DNA of 10,767 bases from Collinsella aerofaciens (GCF_901212495.1 NZ_CAAKNY010000017.1:76231-86997); one strand, 5' to 3'; counted from the first letter of the stretch, positions 1 to 6,784 are shown. The notes: generated by a model from the letters alone, not told the origin. Program-made: numbers and translations.

Positions 1-4
1 TGCC

Positions 5-34
5 GTCCCCGGGCCTGAGAAGGGCCCCGGGGAC
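5..34. other. GC-rich hairpin at the left edge
   Basis: Arms GTCCCCGGG (5-13) and CCCGGGGAC (26-34) pair perfectly over 9 bp; two further pairs form beyond a bulged C25. No T-run follows on either strand inside the window, so it is not a canonical intrinsic terminator. It lies directly against the left 64-bp repeat (its last base is the first base of the repeat). It could be the terminator or REP-like element of the chromosomal gene to the left, or part of the recombination site. Confidence 0.5.
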
Positions 35-97
35 GTTCGACTGACTGCGGGAACGGCCTTTCCGCTCAATGTGTTCGGCTGAGATCGGAAATCAACC
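34..97 (+). repeat. 64-bp direct repeat, left copy (candidate attL)
   Basis: This block matches 7662-7725 at 62 of 64 positions in the same orientation; the differences are at positions 40 (A here, G there) and 60 (T here, G there). Similarity stops abruptly at both ends. Inside it, GTTCGACTGA (35-44) and GTTCGGCTGA (73-82) form a near-repeat 38 bp apart. GCGGGAA (47-53) and TTTCCGC (59-65) can pair with one G-T wobble. Together with the right copy it brackets the accessory genes and a truncated integrase, which suggests an attachment site. It could instead be a dispersed repeat of the genome. Confidence 0.75.
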
Positions 98-100
98 AAA

Positions 101-115
101 CTGAACTAGGTTCAG
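101..115. repeat. 15-bp inverted repeat beside the left direct repeat
   Basis: CTGAAC (101-106) and GTTCAG (110-115) are perfect 6-bp inverted arms around TAG. The repeat lies 4 bp inside the left direct repeat and before the operon terminator. It could be a recombinase or excisionase site, or chance. Confidence 0.3.
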
Positions 116-125
116 CTGGCATGGT

Positions 126-157
126 TAAAAACGGGGGCGACGCTTTTGCGTCACCCC
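126..157 (-). terminator. Intrinsic terminator of the peptide/ABC operon
   Basis: On the minus strand GGGGTGACGC (157-148) pairs with GCGTCGCCCC (143-134) over 10 bp with one G-T wobble, around an AAAA loop. Two bases after the stem comes TTTTT (131-127). It lies 18 bp after the stop of the second peptide gene, a textbook rho-independent terminator ending the minus-strand operon. Confidence 0.9.
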
Positions 158-175
158 TCGTCCCGGCCGGTTGCT

Positions 176-520
176 TTAGTTGTACACACGGTAGTTACAC
201 TTGAACTGGGTTTTGTGTCCATAGTTTGGGCCGTACCAACCCGACGTATAGCTGATTGCCTCTGCGCCTAGATAGTCGTAGCCCTTGTTGTAGCGAAGCT
301 CACGGTAGGTCGTGTCGTACTCTGCTATGTAAAACATTTTTCCAGAGAAGGCTTTGTACCGGTCCTTAACCGTCGAAGCCATGTACGCGGGTTCGACATC
401 GCCTTTCTCCCCGTTGAGCGCATAGACGGGTGCCGCGATTCCGCATAAAGCCGTTGCCACGAGGATGGCGTAGACAGCCATGCGCGACGCATTGGACTTC
501 AGCTGTTCAAATAGTTTCAT
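176..520 (-). CDS. Small secreted peptide, bacteriocin-like (second peptide of the operon)
   Basis: This encodes a 114-aa protein. I chose ATG 520: a strong Shine-Dalgarno, AAGGAGGTG, ends about 8 nt before it, and the earlier in-frame GTG at 529 overlaps that Shine-Dalgarno. Residues 1-34 form a signal peptide with a hydrophobic core at about 14-31 and a likely cut after the AxA-type site VYA34. The mature part is about 80 aa, hydrophilic and rich in Tyr and Gly, with VEPAY at 42-46, a YDTTYRELRYNKGY stretch at 68-81 and a C-terminal HKTQF...Y..Y. These elements recur in the first peptide of the operon. The mature part has one cysteine (C108). The start lies one base after the stop of the permease-ATPase fusion, so the two are probably translationally coupled. 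A secreted bacteriocin or signalling peptide, possibly of the lactococcin-972 type, is the best guess; I cannot assign a family firmly. Confidence 0.75.
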   Translation of the reverse strand: MKLFEQLKSNASRMAVYAILVATALCGIAAPVYALNGEKGDVEPAYMASTVKDRYKAFSGKMFYIAEYDTTYRELRYNKGYDYLGAEAISYTSGWYGPNYGHKTQFKCNYRVYN

Positions 521-521
521 G

Positions 522-2336
522 TCATTCACCTCCTTCGTATGTATCGAGGTATTCCTGCTTGAGCGTCTGCGAGGACGACTTGATCTTTTCCACGAGCGTG
601 CCGGCTTCGATGAAGTAGAACGAGTTGGTAAGGTCTGCCAGGTCGTCGAGTAGATGGCTTGAAATGAGCACGCTGCGTCCCCGCGCCACTTCGCTGCGCA
701 TCGCGTCGCAGGAGGTTTTCCGTTTTCCCGGATCGAGGCCGTTCAGCGGTTCATCGAGGATAAGGTACGGGCAATCGGTCGCTATCGCCATGGCAAGCTT
801 TACCTGCTGCTTCATTCCTGTCGAGAGTTTACGGGTCGGCTTGTCGAGATATGGGGAGATTCCGAGGGAGTCGCAGAGCGAGTCGATGTCGGCGGCCGAT
901 TTCCACGCCTCCCTAACGAAAGCAAGGTGCTCGATGGCCGATAGCGTGGGATAGAGATCCGCGCTGCCCGAAGAGCTCAGGTAGACGAGTTCTGCAAATT
1001 CGGCTGATCGACGTTGGCAGATTCCGTCTGCCGCCAGGCTTCCCGAGCGGATGCGGGTGGGAAATTGGCCCGACAGCGCTTCAAGAAGGGTGGTTTTCCC
1101 CGAGCCGTTGGGAGCAACGAGGCCCGCCGCCGTTCCCGGGCTCAGGAAAAGCGACCCGATTGAAAGTATCGTCGTGCTTCCGTATCCCACGCTCGCGTCT
1201 AGAAGCTCGAGCCCATGGTGCTTTTTCGCGGGTCCAGGCTGTTTGGGGGAACGTGTCGCAACGGCGCCGACCGTAAAAAAGACCGCGACGTATGCCAGGG
1301 CCACGGCAAGCATCGATGCGCTGCCTGAACCGGAGCCAATGAATTCTGTCGGGAAGCATCCTACGTAACCCGTTGCCTCGATAGGCGAGAATACGGGCAG
1401 TGGCAGGAGCCCGAGCACGGCATTATGCTCCAGTGCCGAATCGGACAGTAACGGGAATGCCGGGGCCGCGACAAGCAGCGCGGAGGTAAGGGGGCCTGCG
1501 AGGACGCGCCTCGTTGCGGTCGATAGGACGGCGGAGCAAACGGATATCAAGGTTCCGCCCGCAAGCAGCGCGAGAAGCAGGGCTGTGAAGACGTTTCCCG
1601 CGGTCGTGGTGGTAAGCGCGCCGTCATGGAAGAAGGCGATCGGGTACCCAATTTGCCCGAAGCCGTTTAGGACCAAGGCGTAAATGCCCCCGGGTGCGAG
1701 GCCGGCGAGGAGCATCGCGGTCCCCGCGACGATTATCGAAAACACGATCTGAATAAGGCGCCGGAATTTGGGCACGGGCGCCTTTGCCGCCAGGGTCCCG
1801 GGCCTTGTGGCGCCGAGCACGAGTATCGACGAGAGAAGGAAGGGGATGAAGGGAAGGAAAGACGGCGCCGTGGCAATGGCGTAAGGCAGGAAGGAAAGGA
1901 ATGGCAGGTCGTTTGCGGAGGCCGGGATATCCGTGATGCCGGAGCTGCTCAGGGCACGGCAATATGCGAGCGCTGCGTCATTGGTCTCTTGGTCTCCCAC
2001 GATGGACCCGGATTGGAAGCCTTCGCCCATGAGCGCGTAGTAGCTCTCGGCAGAATCGAGAAAGGCGGCGTCGGTTTGAGCGGCAAGGGCGGCGTTCGCG
2101 TATCTTGCAAGCTCCGCGTCATTTTGCTGCTCTGGAGATAGGTCTGTGCCGCTGGCCTGGGGCGCGCGCGTATTGAATGCGTCGACAAAGCTCTGCATGC
2201 CCTGTTTCATAAAGAAGGGCCCGTAGATGGGTGAATTGAACGCAATGGGGACGGAAAAGGCTGCAGCGAGAACGAGCGTACAAATCCATACGGCCTTGTC
2301 TCTTAGGATTAGTTTGAGAAGAAGTCGACAGTACAT
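522..2336 (-). CDS. ABC transporter permease-ATPase fusion
   Basis: This 604-aa protein joins a membrane domain to an ABC ATPase. Residues 1-35 hold the first membrane segment. An extracytoplasmic loop follows (about 40-145), then five or so hydrophobic segments (about 150-175, 193-222, 247-272, 280-298, 340-360). The ATPase spans about 376-604: Walker A APNGSGKT (408-415, Ala for the first Gly), signature LSTGMKQQ (504-511), Walker B YLILDEP (524-530) with catalytic Glu529, D-loop NGLD and switch His561. The Q-loop position reads YLSSSG, so the usual Gln is missing (about Ser455). The motif P215-x8-N224-G-x-G-x3-Y231-P232 also occurs twice in the other permease of the operon. AGGTG 7 nt before ATG 2336 supports the start. 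It probably exports the neighbouring peptides or protects against them; the substrate is not proven. Confidence 0.85.
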   Translation of the reverse strand: MYCRLLLKLILRDKAVWICTLVLAAAFSVPIAFNSPIYGPFFMKQGMQSFVDAFNTRAPQASGTDLSPEQQNDAELARYANAALAAQTDAAFLDSAESYYALMGEGFQSGSIVGDQETNDAALAYCRALSSSGITDIPASANDLPFLSFLPYAIATAPSFLPFIPFLLSSILVLGATRPGTLAAKAPVPKFRRLIQIVFSIIVAGTAMLLAGLAPGGIYALVLNGFGQIGYPIAFFHDGALTTTTAGNVFTALLLALLAGGTLISVCSAVLSTATRRVLAGPLTSALLVAAPAFPLLSDSALEHNAVLGLLPLPVFSPIEATGYVGCFPTEFIGSGSGSASMLAVALAYVAVFFTVGAVATRSPKQPGPAKKHHGLELLDASVGYGSTTILSIGSLFLSPGTAAGLVAPNGSGKTTLLEALSGQFPTRIRSGSLAADGICQRRSAEFAELVYLSSSGSADLYPTLSAIEHLAFVREAWKSAADIDSLCDSLGISPYLDKPTRKLSTGMKQQVKLAMAIATDCPYLILDEPLNGLDPGKRKTSCDAMRSEVARGRSVLISSHLLDDLADLTNSFYFIEAGTLVEKIKSSSQTLKQEYLDTYEGGE

Positions 2337-2355
2337 TTAGAAGCACCTACGTTCC

Positions 2356-2487
2356 TCAAAGAATTGTTAGATTAAAAGTAACAGACCGGATGAAGATACG
2401 TGCGACGGGGGCGAGGCGAATGGCTGAGCGGTATCGATATGCGGGTTCAACGGTATCACATTGGCCACATAGATTTTTAACTTGCAT
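2356..2487 (-). CDS. Possible 43-aa ORF between the two ABC genes
   Basis: The 153-bp gap between the ATPase gene and the fusion gene contains an ATG (2487) two bases after the ATPase stop, with AAGGG about 9 nt upstream, open for 43 codons to TGA at 2356. The product begins MQVKNLCGQCDTVEPAY and has no signal peptide. VEPAY is also found in the second peptide (residues 42-46), and the nucleotides under that segment match at 12 of 15 positions. This may be a decayed third peptide copy, a short coupling ORF, or chance. Nothing else was recognised in the gap. Confidence 0.25.
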   Translation of the reverse strand: MQVKNLCGQCDTVEPAYRYRSAIRLAPVARIFIRSVTFNLTIL

Positions 2488-2489
2488 TT

Positions 2490-3239
2490 CTACCCGCCCT
2501 TTTCGTAGAGTCGCCGATACGTGCTTAGCGCACCCTCGGCGCGTCCGGCAGGCTTTGCGAAATGGGATCCAGGAGACTTCGGCGCAGCATCATCTTGCGG
2601 AATGCTTCTAATGAGCCTCCCATCCTTCAAAAACAGAATCTCATCGCACAGCCTATCGACCGAATCCAAGATGTGGGATGACATGATGATGCACGTACCA
2701 GAATCGGCCAGCTTCCTGAGAATCTCGGAATGCAAGTCCACCCTGCTGGGGTCGAGCGCGTTCATGGGCTCATCTAATAGAAGGTACCGCGCGCCCGTCG
2801 CATACGCAATCGCCAGGGTAAGCTGCTGCTTCATGCCCTGGCTCAGAGTGCGGATCCTCATCTTCGCGAACTCGCCTATCTGCGTTTGTTCCACTATCTC
2901 TTCGATATCGCGAGCATGCGGCCACATATCGCAAACCATCTTGAGGTGATCTTCCGCACGCAATCCGGGATACAGCAGCGTCCCCTCACCAGGTGCATAG
3001 AAGATCATAGAACGGACCTCTCTCGCACCCGTACCCTGCACCTCATCCAGAACGATGCTCCCGTCCACGCGAGGACCCGGCAAACCTGCCATCGCACGCA
3101 GCAACGTCGTCTTTCCATGCCCGTTCGGAGCGACGAGACCGTAGACCGTACCCGGGGCAAACTCAGCGTTCACCGAATCTACGAGCACCTTCTTTCCATA
3201 AGAGATCGTCAGCGTTTGAAGGTCAATCATCGAGATCAT
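2490..3239 (-). CDS. ABC transporter ATP-binding protein
   Basis: This is a 249-aa cytoplasmic ATPase subunit of normal length for an ABC-2 type exporter. It has Walker A APNGHGKT (37-44), signature LSQGMKQQ (132-139), Walker B YLLLDEP (152-158) with Glu157, D-loop NALD (160-163) and switch SSH189. The Q-loop reads IFYAPGEG, with Gly84 where Gln is expected, the same loss as in the fused ATPase. It shares GLVAPNGxGKTTLL with that protein, so the two are paralogues and probably pair as a heterodimer. Its ATG (3239) overlaps the stop of the upstream permease as ATGA, the usual sign of translational coupling. AAAGGGG directly abuts this ATG, so the in-frame ATG at 3230 (residue 4), about 9 nt from it, may be the real start. 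Confidence 0.92.
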   Translation of the reverse strand: MISMIDLQTLTISYGKKVLVDSVNAEFAPGTVYGLVAPNGHGKTTLLRAMAGLPGPRVDGSIVLDEVQGTGAREVRSMIFYAPGEGTLLYPGLRAEDHLKMVCDMWPHARDIEEIVEQTQIGEFAKMRIRTLSQGMKQQLTLAIAYATGARYLLLDEPMNALDPSRVDLHSEILRKLADSGTCIIMSSHILDSVDRLCDEILFLKDGRLIRSIPQDDAAPKSPGSHFAKPAGRAEGALSTYRRLYEKGG

Positions 3240-5458
3240 CCCCTTTCGATCTTTGGAACACTCAGGCGCACCATCAACGGAGATACGGCGCCCAAGACCA
3301 CCAGCAGAGCGCCCGATGCGCCGACGACCTCTCCAAAAGGCATCGCGTTCGTCCCTCGCCCAAGGAACCCAATCGTCCCCACCTGGGAAGCGGGATCAAA
3401 CGAGGCGAATGGAGCCAGCAGCGCGACGCCCATGCCCACGCTTTCAACATGAGCGCTCAACGAACCCAACACCAAGAGAACCGCGCAAACCATTCCGGTG
3501 ACAACGGGGTTGCGGCTAATCGCTGCTGTCAACGCAGCGACGACGGAAATCACGCCGTATGCCATGACCAGCAACGGAATACTGCACAACACCGCCTCCC
3601 CCACCATGGACGTTGTCGAAGCTCCCGCCCGAATGAGAGCGACGGGATACTCCGATCCACCCGCACCGTTCTTAATCACGGACACAACGACAGCGGGAAC
3701 CATCGACACCAAAAGCAGCACCAAGCCAAGCAGGAGAGCCAGCGCAACAGCCGTCAGAAAACGCACATGCGCTGTTGCGGGGATCTGGAGAACCAGAAGG
3801 GAACGACACTGCAGGTGGGTGCACGCGAGCGATGTGACAACCACGGGCAACAGCAAAAATAAGGAGGGAAGCGCTGCCTGGAGATACGAAAGGAGGATTA
3901 ATGGGGGCATCTTCGTACTTAACTCGTAAACCTTGGGGTCCGGCAAGCTCGCGATCGACTCAAGCAGAAGGGCGCGCGCCTCCGCACGAGAAGGAGTCTC
4001 CGGCTCGATTCCGATCGATTGCAGGAGAGTCGCATCTGCCGCGCCCAGCTCACCTCGAGCGCGCTCGTACGTCGCAAGGCTTCGAAACCCCTCCGCAGGC
4101 ATAGGCGCGTACACGAAACCCGAAAGAGCATCCCGCATGTCTTCCAGGGCCGCTTTGCCCTCGACGTCCATATTCGCAGCGTTCTGCTCTAGATACCGAT
4201 CTATTGAACGGAGCTCCCCATCCCTATACCGAACAGCGGAAACGTTATCAGCGTCAGGAAACATCTCGACCAGAGCCGGGGCCAGCATCGTCGTCGACAT
4301 TGCAATCGCGCATACGGCGAGGGTAGGAGAACACAGGAGCAGTTTCCCCATCGTTCTTACGTATGCAACGGCGGAGGCACAAGCGCTCGAACGAGTTGCC
4401 GTTCTCGATGCAGTGAAGGAACCTCTCTCAAGACAAATCGGGGATATCGGGCACGCGCAGCCGCTCTTTCCAGCAACGCAAAGCAGGCTAATTGCCAGCA
4501 CCTCGATCCCGATTGCGCATACGAGGGCAATCGCGCCACGCTCGAAGCAAAGTCCAGGCAGATTCACTATCTGCGTTGTCGGGTACGGGCTATAGGCGCC
4601 GACGGTCAACTCAGTGTTCGCATACGTAAGGGGATTCAACAGGGCGAACTCACGTAAAGCGATGGATCTTCCGTAATACCCGGGAACCATCGTCACCCCC
4701 ATCAGGGCACATACGAACACGATTCCAAGCGTAGGGTTATTGGCAATCTTCACGGCAAGGTGAACGACAAGCGAGATGAACGCTGCCACCAAGAATTGCA
4801 AGATGGCCGTCTGCGCGAACACCAGCCAAGCCGGTTTGATAACCGGAGTCGCATATTGAATGTAGCCTATCGGATAGAACGGCGAGCCCGGGCCATTCTT
4901 CACAAGCGCGGCGATTATCCCTGGAAGATTGATGGCGAGGACGGCAAGCATTGCAAAAACACTCGCCCATACGCTCGATGCAACAAGTCTACCCAGCTCG
5001 CCCATCGGTGCCTGGATGATGAGCTTTTCACGTTTGTTAAGACGCGCGGCAAGGAACGAGACGGCAACGGCCGTTGCGACCCATAGCAAGTACTCCTTCG
5101 ATCCGTCATAATAGGTGTACTCTCCATCCGATATCTGCAGAAACGGAAGTAGGGGAGAGAGCGGCGCCAAGATAAGACGTCCCGCGGCAAGAGGGTACAG
5201 AAGCGCGGGCATGCTTGATGAAGAGGTATAGACACCGTCCTCCCCCGCATTCACAAGCGCATCCGCATAGGATGCTGACAATTCCTGCTCAACACGGGTT
5301 ATTCCCGACTCGAGGTATTCGACCCGTCCGTCGATGCCAGCCGCGCTCCTGAAGACGGGCAGAGCACAAAGAACCATCAACGCAACAACGACAACACAGA
5401 GCGACCTGGAGGAGAGAAGCGACCTAAAGATCGCCTTCGAGATTTTGAGCATATTCAT
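3236..5458 (-). CDS. ABC transporter permease with two tandem homologous halves
   Basis: This encodes a 740-aa membrane protein. ATG 5458 is preferred, with GAGG and AAGG upstream; the frame stays open to 5524, but that extension has no ribosome site and lies over an RNA hairpin. Half 1 (about 1-335) has a first membrane helix at about 17-37, an outer loop with a short helical stretch (about 45-115), then helices at about 123-140, 158-186, 210-238, 243-260 and 307-330. Half 2 (about 365-740) repeats this: helix about 372-396, a large outer domain (397-515), then helices about 517-547, 565-595, 615-647, 650-668 and 708-730. The motif P-x8-N-G-x-G-x3-Y-P occurs at 179-196 and 588-605 with identical spacing, showing an internal duplication. 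The protein fits the ABC-2 or lantibiotic-type permease class. The substrate is probably one or both operon peptides. Confidence 0.85.
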   Translation of the reverse strand: MNMLKISKAIFRSLLSSRSLCVVVVALMVLCALPVFRSAAGIDGRVEYLESGITRVEQELSASYADALVNAGEDGVYTSSSSMPALLYPLAAGRLILAPLSPLLPFLQISDGEYTYYDGSKEYLLWVATAVAVSFLAARLNKREKLIIQAPMGELGRLVASSVWASVFAMLAVLAINLPGIIAALVKNGPGSPFYPIGYIQYATPVIKPAWLVFAQTAILQFLVAAFISLVVHLAVKIANNPTLGIVFVCALMGVTMVPGYYGRSIALREFALLNPLTYANTELTVGAYSPYPTTQIVNLPGLCFERGAIALVCAIGIEVLAISLLCVAGKSGCACPISPICLERGSFTASRTATRSSACASAVAYVRTMGKLLLCSPTLAVCAIAMSTTMLAPALVEMFPDADNVSAVRYRDGELRSIDRYLEQNAANMDVEGKAALEDMRDALSGFVYAPMPAEGFRSLATYERARGELGAADATLLQSIGIEPETPSRAEARALLLESIASLPDPKVYELSTKMPPLILLSYLQAALPSLFLLLPVVVTSLACTHLQCRSLLVLQIPATAHVRFLTAVALALLLGLVLLLVSMVPAVVVSVIKNGAGGSEYPVALIRAGASTTSMVGEAVLCSIPLLVMAYGVISVVAALTAAISRNPVVTGMVCAVLLVLGSLSAHVESVGMGVALLAPFASFDPASQVGTIGFLGRGTNAMPFGEVVGASGALLVVLGAVSPLMVRLSVPKIERG

Positions 5459-5491
5459 CGCCAACCTTAACCTCATCCAGTCGGAACAGAG

Positions 5492-5514
5492 GGGCCGAAC
5501 AAAATGCTCGGCCC
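5492..5514 (-). promoter_or_regulatory. Hairpin between the first peptide gene and the permease gene
   Basis: On the minus strand GGGCCGA (5514-5508) and TCGGCCC (5498-5492) form a perfect 7-bp stem around a 9-nt loop, within the 66-bp gap between the peptide stop (5525) and the chosen permease start (5458). No T-run follows, so it is not a full terminator. It could act as a partial attenuator or an mRNA-stabilising stem that raises peptide over transporter expression. Confidence 0.5.
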
Positions 5515-5524
5515 TTCCTCGCAT

Positions 5525-5890
5525 CTAGTAGGTGCTATAGACAAATTGCCATTTATCAGTTGTGCCAAGAACACCACAGGAGCACATTGCAGCGAGGCGG
5601 GATTCCCTATGATGCGCGGATCGGCGATAGCCATTTCGGTAGGAGATCGTCTTGTAAGAGATGTTGAACATCGAGATGCTGTGCCCGCTTACGCCGCGAG
5701 GACAGCTGTAGCTCCAGTAGGTATCGACGACGTCGTCCGTATACCCGAGGGGCTCAACGAGGGCACACTGGCTGCTCTCCTGGGAAGGAGGCATCGGGGT
5801 ATCCGCAAAAGCGGGGGCTCCCGGCAGCAACAGACAAAGAGCGAGGCCGAGGAAAACCAAGAGCTTACACGACTTAACAGTACTGAACAT
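5525..5890 (-). CDS. Small secreted peptide, bacteriocin-like (first gene of the operon)
   Basis: This encodes a 121-aa protein from ATG 5890. GGAG lies 6 nt upstream, and the earlier in-frame TTG at 5902 overlaps that site. The signal peptide is residues 1-29, with Lys5/Lys9, a Leu-rich core at 10-22 and cleavage after AFA29. The mature part (about 92 aa) has four cysteines (42, 63, 103, 105), VEPLGY (45-50), WSY (59-61), YKTISYRNGY (79-88), a His/Arg-rich patch SAHH and a C-terminal KWQFVYSTY. Aromatic, His and Gly spacing loosely recalls lactococcin-972-like bacteriocins (W..G....SY....H), but the match is weak. It is first in an operon with ABC transporter genes and is followed by a hairpin, as is common for small exported peptides made in excess. 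It has no Gly-Gly leader, so Sec export is likely. Confidence 0.75.
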   Translation of the reverse strand: MFSTVKSCKLLVFLGLALCLLLPGAPAFADTPMPPSQESSQCALVEPLGYTDDVVDTYWSYSCPRGVSGHSISMFNISYKTISYRNGYRRSAHHRESRLAAMCSCGVLGTTDKWQFVYSTY

Positions 5891-5902
5891 AATCCTCTCC
5901 AA

Positions 5903-6010
5903 TCTAGAGGGGTTTCGGTTGCAGCATACTGTGCTTACTTGCCGGCAAAGTCAATTTAACATAAACTGTTAAAAAGTAACCTGAGTTTTTTAAATTCTTC
6001 GGAGGTTATT
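5903..6010. promoter_or_regulatory. Divergent promoter and operator region
   Basis: This 108-bp AT-rich gap separates the minus-strand peptide operon from the plus-strand DUF2975/HTH pair. On the plus strand, TTGCCG (5939-5944), a 17-bp spacer and TAAACT (5962-5967) form a plausible promoter. On the minus strand, TTGACT (5954-5949) is a good -35, but the -10 is weak (CAGTAT at 17 bp or TATGCT at 20 bp). Two symmetric sites lie here: the palindrome TTGCCGGCAA (5939-5948) on the plus -35, and the inverted repeat TTTAACA-N5-TGTTAAA (5955-5973) over the plus -10. Both sit where a repressor could block both directions; the YozG-type regulator downstream is the obvious candidate. The sites are seen in the sequence; the regulation is inferred. 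Confidence 0.6.
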
Positions 6011-6523
6011 ATGAGTTCCGACAATCGCACTCCCCGGCTTCATTCCTTCCGCATCGCATGTGCGATAGCCTCTGCGACCCTTTGCGCCACCGCCATCGCA
6101 CAAGTGGCGTTCTCCTTAAAGCCAGCAATCGAAGTGCTCGACAACCCTGTAATTGCAGACTCCCCCGCGTATCCAGCCCTTGCGATCTCGACATTGGTCC
6201 CTGCCGTCATCGGTATCGCTACGACCATCCTCAGCGCCGTTCTCGTGTGGACGATCAAGAGCGGAGACCCCTTCAAGAAAGGGTCTGCGACATGCTTGAA
6301 GGTGCTCGGCATTCTCTTCGTTGTTCAAGCTGCCACCAGCCTCTACGCCGGCTCACTCAAAACCTCCGTTTCGATGTTTGGCGGCGAGGGGGCCGTCGGC
6401 GCCCAAGAGATCGCTTCATCATTCGATTGGACCTCTCTGGTTCTCGGCATCGTCCTGTTCATGCTTTCCCAGCTCTTCTTGTACGCCCGAGAGCTGTACC
6501 TCGACTCCGACGAGATTGCGTAA
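6011..6523 (+). CDS. DUF2975 family membrane protein
   Basis: This 170-aa protein has four predicted membrane helices (about 13-35, 57-81, 93-114, 141-158). Between helices 2 and 3 is SGDPFKKGSATCLKVLG (84-100), resembling the conserved G-x-PF...L stretch of DUF2975 (YoaS-like) proteins, and the C-terminus ends in an acidic stretch, ELYLDSDEIA. GGAGG lies about 5-7 nt before the ATG. The stop is 9 bp from the next gene, a YozG-type HTH protein; DUF2975 proteins are typically encoded beside such regulators, and that pairing is the strongest support. The biochemical role is unknown; a membrane partner that modulates the regulator is often assumed. It probably shares the divergent control region with the peptide operon. 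Confidence 0.8.
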   Translation: MSSDNRTPRLHSFRIACAIASATLCATAIAQVAFSLKPAIEVLDNPVIADSPAYPALAISTLVPAVIGIATTILSAVLVWTIKSGDPFKKGSATCLKVLGILFVVQAATSLYAGSLKTSVSMFGGEGAVGAQEIASSFDWTSLVLGIVLFMLSQLFLYARELYLDSDEIA

Positions 6524-6532
6524 GGAAACGCC

Positions 6533-6784
6533 ATGCCCGTAATTGTTCGCCTCGACAAGATCATGGCCGAGCGAAAGATTTCCTCGAACGAACTTGCCGA
6601 AAGGATTGGAACCACGCCCGTGAACCTGTCCCGTATTAAAAAAGGGCATATTCGCGGCATTCGCTTCAACACACTCGAGCAGCTATGCCTCGCCCTTCGT
6701 TGCCAACCCGGAGACCTTCTCGAAGTCATGAGCGAAGAGGATGCCCGAAAGGAGTTCGGACTCGATTGGTCCGCCGAGGATTAG
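6533..6784 (+). CDS. YozG-type XRE/Cro helix-turn-helix regulator
   Basis: This 83-aa DNA-binding protein begins MPVIVRLDKIMAERKIS and has the helix-turn-helix at about 18-38 (ELAERIGTTPVNLSRIKKG). The IRFNTLEQLCLALRCQPGDLLE stretch (43-64) is characteristic of small Cro/C1 proteins of the YozG (HTH_26) group. AAGGA lies 6 nt before the ATG, and the gene probably forms a two-gene transcript with the DUF2975 gene. It is a candidate repressor of its own unit and of the divergent peptide operon. Its TAG (6782-6784) is directly followed, in the same reading frame, by the integrase remnant, so the end of this gene is also a recombination junction. The last dozen residues (FGLDWSAED) could be native or could have been altered by that junction. 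Confidence 0.88.
   Translation: MPVIVRLDKIMAERKISSNELAERIGTTPVNLSRIKKGHIRGIRFNTLEQLCLALRCQPGDLLEVMSEEDARKEFGLDWSAED

Noticed and set aside
34..97. Direct repeat as a tRNA 3' end (common integration target)
   Set aside because: No acceptor stem, T-loop (GTTCRANNC) plus matching arms or CCA end could be built from either copy.
2337..2489. Internal promoter or terminator between the ABC genes
   Set aside because: No stem with a T-run and no convincing -35/-10 pair was found, so the operon is taken as continuous.
3933..4595. 220-codon plus-strand frame inside the permease gene
   Set aside because: It is antisense to the well-supported double permease, has Arg/Ser/Ala-rich shadow composition, and has no domain.
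5459..5524. N-terminal extension of the permease to the ATG at 5524, beginning MRGRAEHF
   Set aside because: There is no ribosome site, the frame starts directly after the peptide stop, and the extension is encoded across a GC-rich hairpin. The ATG at 5458 leads straight into a typical first membrane helix.
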